Positions 1 to 7,500 of a stretch of DNA of 64,000 nt are shown here, piece after piece (position 1 is the stretch's first letter; each line of letters starts with the position of its first letter). Location: contig NZ_CP094468.1 in the NCBI RefSeq assembly GCF_023347275.1, positions 558,001 through 622,000 on the forward strand, in the 5' to 3' direction. The notes under the pieces were generated by a model. That model was not told the origin of the DNA, did no database searches, and saw only the letters and a program-made list of their open reading frames with translations. The position numbers were made by a program, and so were the translations under genes. This DNA is from Faecalibacterium sp. I3-3-89. Lineage in GTDB: Bacteria; Bacillota; Clostridia; Oscillospirales; Ruminococcaceae.

Positions 1-1
1 G

Positions 2-475
2 AAATTCTATATCCCCACCCTGAAGGATGTGTCGATGGGCCTTAAGCTCTCGCTGGAAATGATCCGCCGCTACCTGCCTGAGGGCGTGTTCAGCCGCATC
101 TATCTGGATGAACAGCCGGTGGATTCGGGCCGGTACATCGCGGGTGCTGTGGCGCTGCAGTCCGGCGACCTGAACACCGCCGGTGTGGCCATGTTCCGGA
201 TCAAGCCCAAGACGGAGGGCGTCCGCCTCTACTGGGCCGAGGAGCTGCCCGCTGTGACGCTGGCCGAGGCCGAAGCCCACAACACCGGCGCTCTGCTGGA
301 GTCGGACGGCGTGGTGGCCAATGACGCGAAGGTCACTTACACTTATAAGAAAAAGGGCCTGCTCAGCAGCAAGTCCACCGAGTTCCCCACCGAGCCGGGC
401 ACCTACACCCAGACCGCTCAGGCCACGGGCAACTACTCCTGCGAGAAGATCACCCGCACCATCGTGATCTATTAA
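2..475 (+). CDS. 3' end of an unrecognised protein (5' truncated by window)
   Basis: The reading frame is open to the left edge, so the first visible codon (position 2) is internal and the gene begins outside the window. An internal GTG at 29 could be mistaken for a start, but codons before it are open and normal in composition. The visible 157 residues contain no membrane segment or motif that I recognise. The C-terminal part (KVTYTYKKKG... TYTQTAQATGNYSCE) alternates beta-strand-like residues and resembles a small Ig-like or bacterial repeat domain, but this is only an impression. It ends just before a strong bidirectional terminator shared with the converging J-domain gene. Function unknown. 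Confidence 0.6.
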   Translation, partial: KFYIPTLKDVSMGLKLSLEMIRRYLPEGVFSRIYLDEQPVDSGRYIAGAVALQSGDLNTAGVAMFRIKPKTEGVRLYWAEELPAVTLAEAEAHNTGALLESDGVVANDAKVTYTYKKKGLLSSKSTEFPTEPGTYTQTAQATGNYSCEKITRTIVIY

Positions 476-484
476 CGTCAACAG

Positions 485-519
485 AAAAACCTCCCGTACT
501 GGCGTACGGGAGGTTTTTT
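485..519. terminator. Bidirectional intrinsic terminator
   Basis: A 10-bp perfect stem (490-499 with 504-513) with a TGGC loop is flanked by an A-run on the left and a T-run on the right. It can therefore stop the partial gene on the plus strand and the J-domain gene on the minus strand. Confidence 0.9.
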
Positions 520-528
520 CTGTCTTGC

Positions 529-1275
529 TTACATCCGGAACCGCCAGCCCCAGCCGCCTCCGCAGCAGCAGTTGCACAGCAGATTGAGCAGGATCATGCT
601 CCAGCACCAGCGCATCAGCCCGCCGGGCTGGGCGTAGGTGGTCTGGGTGCGGTAGGTCTGGCCGGGGTTCTGCATCCGGCGCAGGTGCATCTGGTATTCG
701 GTGTTATTGGGGTCCAGCTGGACGGCGCGGCGGGCGTCCTGCAGCGCGTCGATGCTGTTGCCGAGGCCCTGATTGGCCAGCGAGGAGAGGTAGTACCACC
801 GCGCCGAGCGGCTGTTCATGCCATCCAGCACCCGGCGGGCCTCCGCGTAGCGGCCATTCGAAACAAAGTTGCGGGCCGCCTGCATCTCGGGGCCGTCCGA
901 GCCGGAATAGCTGGCCCCGCTCTGCTGCTGATAGCCGCCGAAGCCGAACCCAAAGCCAAAGGGGTCGAACCCGAAGTCGAAATCGCCCTGCTGCCAGCCG
1001 TTTGAGCCGTAGCCCTGCTGGTAGCCGCTGTACCCCTGCTGATAGCCGCCGTAGCTCTGCTGGCCATAGCCGGACGGGCCGCCCATCTGAGGCCCGGTCT
1101 CGCCCTTGGTGATGGCGTCATAAGCCGCCTGCACCTCCTTGAAGTGCTCCTCTGCGGTGGGGTCGTTGGGGTTCAGGTCGGGGTGCCAGCGCTTGCACTT
1201 GGCCCGATAGGCTTTCTTTATCTCGTCGTCGGTCGCGCCGCGCTGGATGCCCAGCACCTCATAGGGATCTCTCAT
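529..1275 (-). CDS. J-domain (DnaJ-like) protein with Gly/Tyr/Gln-rich linker and Cys-rich tail
   Basis: Residues 1-60 form a J domain with the HPD tripeptide at 31-33, which in this family stimulates the ATPase of an Hsp70 (DnaK). Residues about 64-130 are a low-complexity linker of repeated GYQQGY-type and GFGFGF-type units. Residues about 130-205 look like one or two TPR-type helical hairpins ([25 protein letters not shown]). The last 25 residues are hydrophobic and end in [11 protein letters not shown], possibly a membrane-proximal or metal-binding tail. The canonical DnaJ zinc-finger and C-terminal substrate domains are absent, so this is not the housekeeping DnaJ but a J-protein that probably directs DnaK to a specific client. 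Start chosen at the ATG with GAGGAAG upstream. Confidence 0.85.
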   Translation of the reverse strand: MRDPYEVLGIQRGATDDEIKKAYRAKCKRWHPDLNPNDPTAEEHFKEVQAAYDAITKGETGPQMGGPSGYGQQSYGGYQQGYSGYQQGYGSNGWQQGDFDFGFDPFGFGFGFGGYQQQSGASYSGSDGPEMQAARNFVSNGRYAEARRVLDGMNSRSARWYYLSSLANQGLGNSIDALQDARRAVQLDPNNTEYQMHLRRMQNPGQTYRTQTTYAQPGGLMRWCWSMILLNLLCNCCCGGGWGWRFRM

Positions 1276-1332
1276 GGGTCTACTTCCTCACGTCTCTCTC
1301 AGGCCTTGCGCGGCCCTTTCGTTCCATACAGT

Positions 1333-1361
1333 ATTACAGTCTACAGGACAGCGCCTGTAAA
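1333..1361 (-). promoter_or_regulatory. Sigma-A type promoter for the J-domain gene
   Basis: On the minus strand TTTACA (1361-1356), a 17-bp spacer and TGTAAT (1338-1333) lie about 60 bp upstream of the start codon. Confidence 0.6.
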
Positions 1362-1383
1362 ATCAAGCGCAAATCAAAAGAAT

Positions 1384-1403
1384 ATCCGCCTTTTGGGCGG
1401 AAT
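1384..1403 (-). terminator. Probable terminator of the DUF5685/zinc-ribbon pair
   Basis: A short TCCGCC/GGCGGA hairpin sits directly after the stop codon at 1407 and is followed on the minus strand by a T-rich stretch. The stem is short, so it may be leaky into the J-domain gene. Confidence 0.4.
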
Positions 1404-1406
1404 CGT

Positions 1407-2243
1407 TTATTTTTTTCCGGCTTCCTTGGCCTGTTTGCAGTTGTATTTGAGCCATACACCGGAGTACAGGATGTTCCGCAGCAGGTCGGCATCCTCCACA
1501 CAGGGCAGACGCTCGAAGCTTCTGGCACACCGGGCCAGAAGCAGCTCGAAGATGTCCCGCATCTCCTCCTCATAGTCGGGCTGGCGGCTGAGGGAGCGCA
1601 GCGGGTTGTACGCGCCTTTTTTCTCGTCCCGGGCGAGGTCGTCGTAGGCATCCAGCAGGTAGATGAACTTGCCCAGATGGAAGCCGATGCTTCGCAGCTC
1701 GGGGGACCAGTGATCCTGCCGGTAGTCGAACAGCTCGGCCATCAGCTCCCCGAAGCAGCCAGACACCGCATCGAGGTCTTCGCTGCCCTCGGCTTCCAGC
1801 CGGGCCAGACGGTCGAGGCAGGAGCGGATGGCGGCGCACTGACGAGGCCAGCGCTTGGCGGCCTCCTGCGTGGGGGCGTCCAGCAGCCTTTCGAAGCCGA
1901 GGCCGAGGAGGCTGCGGTCGTCGTTCCACTTGTCGGCGGCGTTGTAATAGTGGAGGGCCACGCTCAGATCGGCGCAGTAGTCGGTGGGGCCGCTGTGCCG
2001 CCAGCTCACCTTCCGGATGGGGTGGATGGGGCAGTGGCTGCTGCCGGTGATGCACGCGCTCTCGCCCTCATAGAGGCTGGAGAGCAGCAGGTTCAGGAAG
2101 GTCAGGTCATAGCTCAGGGTCAGACGGCCCCGCAGCCCGTGGAGCGCGCCGATGCGGCGGCAAAGCCCGCAGTAGGCCGTGCGGTAGCGGGCCTTGGCCG
2201 CATCGTCCAGTGCGGCCTGATCAGGGATGACGTATCCAAACAT
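1407..2243 (-). CDS. DUF5685-type protein of unknown function
   Basis: This 278-residue protein begins MFGYVIPDQ and has a CxxC near residue 25 (AYCGLCRR) plus further Cys and His residues around 85-90 (SSHCPIHP). That pattern, together with the helix-rich remainder, matches what I recall of the DUF5685 family in Clostridia, whose function is unknown. There is no signal peptide or clear membrane segment. It starts 3 bp after the stop codon of the zinc-ribbon membrane protein, so the two are almost certainly co-transcribed and perhaps translationally coupled. The Cys/His pairs suggest metal binding, which is inference. Confidence 0.7.
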   Translation of the reverse strand: MFGYVIPDQAALDDAAKARYRTAYCGLCRRIGALHGLRGRLTLSYDLTFLNLLLSSLYEGESACITGSSHCPIHPIRKVSWRHSGPTDYCADLSVALHYYNAADKWNDDRSLLGLGFERLLDAPTQEAAKRWPRQCAAIRSCLDRLARLEAEGSEDLDAVSGCFGELMAELFDYRQDHWSPELRSIGFHLGKFIYLLDAYDDLARDEKKGAYNPLRSLSRQPDYEEEMRDIFELLLARCARSFERLPCVEDADLLRNILYSGVWLKYNCKQAKEAGKK

Positions 2244-2246
2244 GGC

Positions 2247-2642
2247 TCAGCTCTTTTTGATGAACTGGGTGCCGCAGCGGGGGCAGGAGATCTGGATGCG
2301 GCCCCGGCCCCGGGGCACCCGCAGCTTCTGGCGGCACTGGGGGCAGCGGTAGTAGTGGTAGAGCTTGCGGTTGTTCCACTGGTCGCGCAGGCTGCTGAAT
2401 TTGCTGCGGATGCGGTCCTTCACGGCGTAGTATCGATAGTTCTCCTCGGTGCGCTTGGAGATGTTGCGGCTGAACATCCGGTAGTAGCAGAAGCCCAGCA
2501 GCACCACGCCGACATACAGCAGCAGAGGAAGCCGGGTGAGGATATAGGCCAGCACCAGCACAAGGGATGCGATATTCAAAAACTGGTTCAGGCCGTCGGT
2601 GCCGTAGCGGCCGATCATGAACTGGCGGATCTTTTCTTTCAT
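2247..2642 (-). CDS. Small membrane protein with C-terminal zinc ribbon
   Basis: This 131-residue protein has a hydrophobic segment at about 22-52, a basic stretch, and a C-terminal zinc ribbon with CPQC at about 99-102 and CPRC at about 121-124. The ribbon is followed by a lysine-rich end. The family is not recognised. The layout suggests a membrane-anchored cytoplasmic zinc ribbon that might bind nucleic acid or protein. It is the first gene of a two-gene minus-strand unit with the DUF5685 gene. Start chosen at the ATG with AAGGACG-type RBS immediately upstream. Confidence 0.7.
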   Translation of the reverse strand: MKEKIRQFMIGRYGTDGLNQFLNIASLVLVLAYILTRLPLLLYVGVVLLGFCYYRMFSRNISKRTEENYRYYAVKDRIRSKFSSLRDQWNNRKLYHYYRCPQCRQKLRVPRGRGRIQISCPRCGTQFIKKS

Positions 2643-2658
2643 AAACGTCCTTCCTCAT

Positions 2659-2685
2659 AAAAGAGGGGCGGGTGCGCCGCCCCTC
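2659..2685 (-). terminator. Intrinsic terminator of the GH2 gene
   Basis: A 9-bp GC-rich stem (2663-2671 with 2677-2685) is followed on the minus strand by TTTTA. It separates the glycosidase gene from the zinc-ribbon gene. Confidence 0.75.
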
Positions 2686-2766
2686 GGTATTTTTCTGCTC
2701 TCAGGATACCATGCAACCATGAGAAAATTTTGAACAGAGTGCAAACCTATCGTAAAGAGACGAGAT

Positions 2767-5163
2767 TTAACCCCTCTCCTCCTCCCGGCGGCGGATGGTA
2801 AGGGAGGCTTCGGTGTCCAGCGCACCTTCCATCCGGCAGCGCAGCCGGGCCGGGCCGGCCTCGCCGGTGGTGGCAAGATAGGTGCCTGCCATGCCGCCCC
2901 GCAGGGGCACGACGCTGGGTCCGAGGATGCGCAGCGGCCCCTCCACGCTCAACTGGACGGCCTCGCCGCAGTAGGGCAGGAGGTTGCCGTTCTGGTCGAT
3001 GGCCCGGAGGCTGACGGCGGCGCAGTCCCATGTGGGGCCGTCGGTGAGGATGGGGTTGTGGACGGTGCATTCCAGCCGGACGCTCTGCACCGGCTCCTTC
3101 ACGACGGTGCGGACGGCCCGGCCATGCCACACCGCCTCGAAGCGGTAGACGGCGGAGGGGCTGCCCAGCACACCGATATATTTGTAGTAGAGCTGCAGCA
3201 GCTCGTTCCAGCTCAGACGCAGCGAGTACATCCGCGCCCGGGACAGGGGCGAAAGCTCCATGGCGTCCCGGCGCATCTCGTTGAGGATGGCGGCTACCTG
3301 CGGCGCAGCGGCCCGGTCGAGGCCCTCATACTTTTCCAGCAGCAGGCCCACGAAGTCGTGGATCTCGATGGGCGGGTGAGGCAGAGCCGCGAAACGGCCC
3401 CGGCGGTCGGGTGCGAACTCGGCCACGAAGTCGTTGTCCCGGTAGAACCGCAGGCTGTCGGCGTTGGTGAAGGCCCAGCACGCCCCCGCAAAGCCGCCCG
3501 GATGGTCGCCCGGCGCCATGGTGGACGAGACCTCCAGCACGATGTCAGAGGGGGAGCGGGGGAGCTTCTGGCTGGCGTAGACGGCGGCAGAGAGCTTGGG
3601 GTTGCGGAACAGGTCCATCACGCCCTGATAGCTGATGCGGTCGCCGCTGCCGAACTCCCGATGGGTGTTGTAGTCGGTCATGCACCAGCCGAAGCTGCCG
3701 GCCACCCCCTGCTGGGCGATGGTGTCGTTGAGGACAGAGGCATAGCGCAGCGCCTGTGCCAGACGGTGCGGCTCGTCGTCGAAGGGCTTGGCCGGGAACT
3801 GTGCTCCCTCGAACTCGCTGATGAGGTAGCCTTTCCGGGGATCGGGGGTGACGGCAGTGCGGGCCTCGCAGCCGACGCCCCGGCCCCGGTAGGAGTAGTC
3901 GGTGTAGGCGTAGACGTCCTCCAGAAGCTGGCTGCGGCGGGTGCTGCGGGTGCCCGCCGTGGGGCGGGTGGGGTCGAGGCGGCGGACCGTCTCGTTGGTG
4001 CGCTTATAGAAGCTCTCGTCGTCGGCGCTGCCGCAGACCCGGACGCCCCAGAGGAAGATGCTGGGATGGCTGCGGCACTGGCAGACCATCTCGCGGCAGT
4101 TCTGCAGCGCCTGCGCTTTCCAGATGTCGTCGCCCACATACTGCCAGCCGGGCATCTCCACAAAGACCAGCAGACCCAGCTCGTCGCAGGCGTCGAGGAA
4201 GGCGGGGCTGGGGGGCATCGTGAGCCGGACGGCGTTGCAGCCCAGCTGCTTTTTCAACAGCTGGGCGTCCAGACGCTGGATGCTGTCAGGCATGGCATAG
4301 CCCTGATAGGCGTAGCTCTGGGGGCGGTTGAGGCCCCGCAGCTCCACCCGCTGGCCGTTGAGATAAAGCCCCCCGGCCACGAACTGTAAGGTGCGGAACC
4401 CGAAGCGGCAGCTCTTTTCGTCCAGCACCCGGTCGGGCAGACCGCCGGTGCCGGGCCGGATGAGCCGGACGGTGAGGGTGTAGAGGGTGGGGTGTTCGAT
4501 GCTCCACGGATGGACGCTGTTCAGCGCGCCGGTGATGGGCAGCGAAAGCTCACCGGTATAAAAAGCCCGGCTGCCCGAGGGGCTGCGGATCTCAGCCTGC
4601 AGCGTGCAGCCCACCGTCTCGCCCACGGTGGCGGTGTAGATGCGGAAACCGCCCTCGGCCTTCGTCTCGATGAAGATGTCCCGCAGGTAGGCAGTCTCCT
4701 TGACGTCAAGACAGACGGCGCGGCAGATGCCGCCGTAGGTGAGAAAATCCATCTGCCCGCCGAAGGGCGGGATGTTCAGGTCCTCGCGGCTGTCGCAGCG
4801 GACGGCCACCACGTTTTTCTGGCCCAGATGGAGGGCGCTGGTCAGGTCTACCGTAAAGGCGGTGTAGCCGCAGCTGTGGTGGAACACCCGCCGCCCGTTG
4901 CAGAACACCGTGGCGTCGTGGGCCACGGCCCCGAAGGTGAGCAGGACAGTGCGGCCCTCCCACTCTCTGGGCGCAAAAAACTCCCGCCGGTAGCCCGAGA
5001 GCTTCTGGTAGTCGTTCTCATTGCAGTAATTGTAGGGCAGGGTCTTGACCGTGTGGGGCAGGCGCACCTCTTCCAGCTCCAGCTCCGGGGACTCCGGCCG
5101 CACGATGGCGGGGTCGAAGACCGGGGTGAACTGCCAGCCGTCATTCCAATCGTAGTGTTCCAT
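2767..5163 (-). CDS. Glycoside hydrolase family 2 protein, acid/base residue missing
   Basis: The 798-residue protein has the GH2 order: N-terminal jelly-roll sugar-binding domain (about 1-165), immunoglobulin-like domain (about 170-265), TIM barrel (about 270-550) and C-terminal beta domains. The barrel carries WGVR (about 372-375) and the nucleophile region LISEFEG with Glu450. In the related beta-galactosidase clade WGVR is followed by I-N-E-S; here it reads V-C-G-S, so the catalytic acid/base Asn-Glu is Cys377-Gly378. Activity is therefore doubtful or uses another residue. No signal peptide is seen, so it would be cytoplasmic. The ATG at 5163 is preferred because GGAGAG lies 8 bp before it; a TTG at 5184 would add seven residues. 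Confidence 0.85.
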   Translation of the reverse strand: MEHYDWNDGWQFTPVFDPAIVRPESPELELEEVRLPHTVKTLPYNYCNENDYQKLSGYRREFFAPREWEGRTVLLTFGAVAHDATVFCNGRRVFHHSCGYTAFTVDLTSALHLGQKNVVAVRCDSREDLNIPPFGGQMDFLTYGGICRAVCLDVKETAYLRDIFIETKAEGGFRIYTATVGETVGCTLQAEIRSPSGSRAFYTGELSLPITGALNSVHPWSIEHPTLYTLTVRLIRPGTGGLPDRVLDEKSCRFGFRTLQFVAGGLYLNGQRVELRGLNRPQSYAYQGYAMPDSIQRLDAQLLKKQLGCNAVRLTMPPSPAFLDACDELGLLVFVEMPGWQYVGDDIWKAQALQNCREMVCQCRSHPSIFLWGVRVCGSADDESFYKRTNETVRRLDPTRPTAGTRSTRRSQLLEDVYAYTDYSYRGRGVGCEARTAVTPDPRKGYLISEFEGAQFPAKPFDDEPHRLAQALRYASVLNDTIAQQGVAGSFGWCMTDYNTHREFGSGDRISYQGVMDLFRNPKLSAAVYASQKLPRSPSDIVLEVSSTMAPGDHPGGFAGACWAFTNADSLRFYRDNDFVAEFAPDRRGRFAALPHPPIEIHDFVGLLLEKYEGLDRAAAPQVAAILNEMRRDAMELSPLSRARMYSLRLSWNELLQLYYKYIGVLGSPSAVYRFEAVWHGRAVRTVVKEPVQSVRLECTVHNPILTDGPTWDCAAVSLRAIDQNGNLLPYCGEAVQLSVEGPLRILGPSVVPLRGGMAGTYLATTGEAGPARLRCRMEGALDTEASLTIRRREEERG

Positions 5164-5317
5164 CACAAATGCTCTCCGTGGCAAAGAATACTTTTGTTCT
5201 TATGCTACCACAAAGTTATGAACGAAAAAAGAATCCGGGCCGGTTTTTATCGGTTTTGGAATAAAAATTCAAAAAAGAAGGGGGCGCTCCCCCGGCGGGA
5301 AAGCAGCCCCTTGGAGA

Positions 5318-5457
5318 AAACCTCTCCGTCACGCCTACGGCGTGCCACCTCCCCTAAAGAGGGGAGGCCTTGGCATTTCGCAAAGCTTTTCCTCTTCGCC
5401 AGAGGCTCCCCTCGGTAGGGGAGCTGGCAAAGCCGTCAGGCTTTGACTGAGAGGTTT
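5318..5457. repeat. MITE-like interspersed repeat, copy 1
   Basis: A 140-bp non-coding unit is bounded by terminal inverted repeats of the form AAACCTCTC-C/A-GTCA. It contains internal GAGGGGAGG/CCTCCCC hairpins and shares about 80-90% identity with positions 30,691-30,824. Its right end touches the stop codon of the flavodoxin-like gene. No transposase is inside, so any movement would be in trans. Confidence 0.8.
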
Positions 5458-6076
5458 ATCGGATAAAATTCGTCATCGGGCGGCGGGGATTCTCCGGGTG
5501 GTCGATGCCGGCGGCCCGGCCCGCTTTGATGCATCGGAGCAGCCATGCCATGTTGCGGCCCAGCTCCTGCATCACGGCGCAGCCCTCGGCGTCCTGCAGC
5601 ACCTGCTCCGGGTTCGAGCCGTGGACCATCGGCCAGTAGGAGCCGCTCACCAGCGGCATATGGAAGAACTCGGGGTACTTTACCAGCTGGTCGAGAGTGG
5701 TCGTCGTACCGGCGCGGCGGGCCGAGCAGCAGATGGCGGCGGGCTTGTAGGCCAGATATTTGCCGCCTGCGTAGGCGAGGCGGTCCATGAAGCTGGTCAT
5801 GTTGCCGGAGGCAGAAGCATAGTGCACCGGCGTGCCGAAGACGAAGGCGTCGGCGGTCTTGGCCTTCTCGATGGCCTCGTTGACCACGCCGCCGAAGACG
5901 CAGCCCTTGCCGGCGGCACAGCCGCCGCAGCCGATGCAGCCGCCCACGGGCTTGGTGCCGACGTTCAGGATCTCCGTCTCGATGCCGGCAGTGTTCAGCT
6001 CTCCGGCGATGAGGGTCAGTGCGGTATAGGTGCAGCCCTTTTCGTGGGGGCTGCCGTTGATGAGCAGGACTTTCAT
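5456..6076 (-). CDS. Flavodoxin-like NAD(P)H-dependent FMN reductase family protein
   Basis: The 206-residue protein starts MKVLLINGSPHEKG, the phosphate-binding loop of the NADPH-dependent FMN reductase/iron-sulfur flavoprotein family. A Cys cluster CIGCGGCAAGKGC at about 48-60 resembles the cluster-binding motif of iron-sulfur flavoproteins. GTPVHYASASG at about 80 contributes to FMN binding, and the protein ends TNFIR, a common ending in the family, so it is complete. It probably moves electrons between NAD(P)H, FMN and an acceptor in the cytoplasm; the substrate is unknown. Start chosen at the ATG with AAGGAGA upstream. The MITE-like repeat abuts its stop codon. Confidence 0.85.
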   Translation of the reverse strand: MKVLLINGSPHEKGCTYTALTLIAGELNTAGIETEILNVGTKPVGGCIGCGGCAAGKGCVFGGVVNEAIEKAKTADAFVFGTPVHYASASGNMTSFMDRLAYAGGKYLAYKPAAICCSARRAGTTTTLDQLVKYPEFFHMPLVSGSYWPMVHGSNPEQVLQDAEGCAVMQELGRNMAWLLRCIKAGRAAGIDHPENPRRPMTNFIR

Positions 6077-6123
6077 GATGTATACTCTCCTTCTTACGCC
6101 CGAAAAAGCGGCGTTCTGGGATA

Positions 6124-6152
6124 ATTTTAGCACATTCAGGCCCGGAACGCAA
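6124..6152 (-). promoter_or_regulatory. Promoter of the flavodoxin-like gene
   Basis: On the minus strand TTGCGT (6152-6147), 17 bp and TAAAAT (6129-6124) lie about 50 bp upstream of the start. Confidence 0.7.
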
Positions 6153-6170
6153 CGAATCTTGGCGCTGCCC

Positions 6171-6199
6171 TTGACAAAGAGCGGCGGTATGACGATAAT
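6171..6199 (+). promoter_or_regulatory. Promoter of rsmD
   Basis: A perfect TTGACA (6171-6176), a 17-bp spacer and GATAAT (6194-6199) lie 41 bp before the rsmD start. It diverges from the flavodoxin promoter. Confidence 0.8.
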
Positions 6200-6240
6200 A
6201 TGAAGTTACGATAACAGGAAAGACCAAAGGAGGCCAAAAC

Positions 6241-6813
6241 ATGCGAGTCATTGCAGGAGAAGCCCGCGGCAGACGGCTGGAAGCGCTGCCCGGCACGGAT
6301 ATTACCCGCCCCACCCTCGATCAGGTGAAGGAGGCGATGTTCAGCATCGTCCAGTTCGACCTGCCCGGTGCCCGTGTGCTGGACCTGTACGCAGGCAGCG
6401 GCCAGCTGGGCATCGAGGCGCTGAGCCGGGGCGCTGCCCGGTGTGTATTTCTGGATGAGAACCGCGAGGCCGTCGGCATCGTGATGAAGAACTGCAAGAG
6501 CTGCGGCGTCTTTGACCGCAGCCGGGTCAACATCGGCGAGGCAGCGCGCTTCCTCTCTGCCTGCCGGGAGCAGTTCGATCTGGTGCTGCTGGACCCGCCC
6601 TTCCACAACGGCACGCTGGAAAACATCCTCCCCCTCGTGGACAAGTGCGTCGCCCCCGGCGGCATCGTTATCTGCGAGAGCGAAACGAAGCTCGTCCTCC
6701 CCGCTGAGGTGGGCGGCTTGCAGCTGAAAAAGCAGTACAAGTACGGCAAGGTCCTGCTCTGGAAATATGGCAAGCCGGTGGCAGACGCCGCCGAGGAAGA
6801 AGGAGAAGCCTGA
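6241..6813 (+). CDS. rsmD: 16S rRNA (guanine(966)-N2)-methyltransferase RsmD
   Basis: The 190 residues match the usual RsmD length. MRVIAGEARGRRL opens the protein, RPTLDQVKEAMFSI follows at about 23, the SAM-binding loop LDLYAGSGQLGIEAL is at about 44-58, and the N6/N2-methylase motif DPPF is at about 118-121. RsmD uses SAM to methylate G966 of 16S rRNA in the assembled small subunit. The AAGGAGG-like RBS and an upstream TTGACA promoter support the start. The stop codon overlaps the start of the coiled-coil gene (TGATG). Confidence 0.95.
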   Translation: MRVIAGEARGRRLEALPGTDITRPTLDQVKEAMFSIVQFDLPGARVLDLYAGSGQLGIEALSRGAARCVFLDENREAVGIVMKNCKSCGVFDRSRVNIGEAARFLSACREQFDLVLLDPPFHNGTLENILPLVDKCVAPGGIVICESETKLVLPAEVGGLQLKKQYKYGKVLLWKYGKPVADAAEEEGEA

Positions 6814-7274
6814 TGAACGTCAACGAGCTTTTGGATACCATTGAGGATCTGCTGGAAGAGAGCACGGGGATGCCCCTCTCGGGCGGCAAGCGCATCGTGG
6901 ATGTGGAGCAGATCCGGGATTATCTTGACGACATCCGCGCGAACCTGCCGGTGGAGCTGCGGCAGGCCCAGTCCATCGTCAGCGACCGTGCCCAGCTCAT
7001 CGAGTCGGCCAACGCACAGGCGCAGGCCATCGTGAAGAAGGCCGAAGAGCGTGCCCGCATCCTTGTGAGCGAGGCCGAGATCGTCCGCGCCGCCCAGCAG
7101 CGTGCGTCGGAGATCGTCTCCGCCGCCCAGACCGAGGCCCGCACCGTCCGCCAGACCGTGACGGATTACTGCGACAATATGCTGAAAACCACCGAAGAGA
7201 CCATGGCCGAGAACGCCGCACAGGTGAAAAACGTCCGTGCGAACCTGCGCCAGACGCCCCGCCGCGGCGCATAA
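6813..7274 (+). CDS. Coiled-coil protein (ATP synthase subunit b-like), function unknown
   Basis: This 153-residue soluble protein has a GKRIVDVEQIRDYLDDIRANLP segment at about 26-46, followed by an alanine/glutamate-rich coiled coil (AQAQAIVKKAEERARILVSEAEI). Such proteins are often labelled ATPase or V-type ATP synthase subunit because of composition alone, but no nucleotide-binding motif is present. It overlaps rsmD by one base and ends before a terminator, so it is translated with the rRNA methyltransferase. Its cellular role is unknown; it may be a scaffold. Confidence 0.75.
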   Translation: MNVNELLDTIEDLLEESTGMPLSGGKRIVDVEQIRDYLDDIRANLPVELRQAQSIVSDRAQLIESANAQAQAIVKKAEERARILVSEAEIVRAAQQRASEIVSAAQTEARTVRQTVTDYCDNMLKTTEETMAENAAQVKNVRANLRQTPRRGA

Positions 7275-7288
7275 GAGGGCTTCCAAGT

Positions 7289-7328
7289 CCCTGCGAGTCA
7301 AAGTGACGATTCGCAGGGGCTTTTTTTG
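7289..7328 (+). terminator. Intrinsic terminator after the rsmD pair
   Basis: An 8-bp CCCTGCGA/TCGCAGGG stem (7289-7296 with 7311-7318) is followed by a run of seven T. Confidence 0.9.
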
Positions 7329-7362
7329 TGCGATTTTGTAGGAAAAAAGCGAAGGAAAAAAC

Positions 7363-7391
7363 TTGCATTCAGCGCTGTGATTTGCTACAAT
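7363..7391 (+). promoter_or_regulatory. Promoter of the division/cell-wall operon
   Basis: TTGCAT (7363-7368), a 17-bp spacer and TACAAT (7386-7391) lie 110 bp before rsmH, directly after the preceding terminator. No mraZ gene lies between promoter and rsmH. Confidence 0.8.
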
Positions 7392-7500
7392 AAAATAGAG
7401 TCGTCAGGTATCTTGACAGCATTTAAACGGGACAAACTCCCGGAGAGATGTCCGGCGTATCGGACGGCTCGGAACACGAAACGAAGGGAGGCTGGGCACG

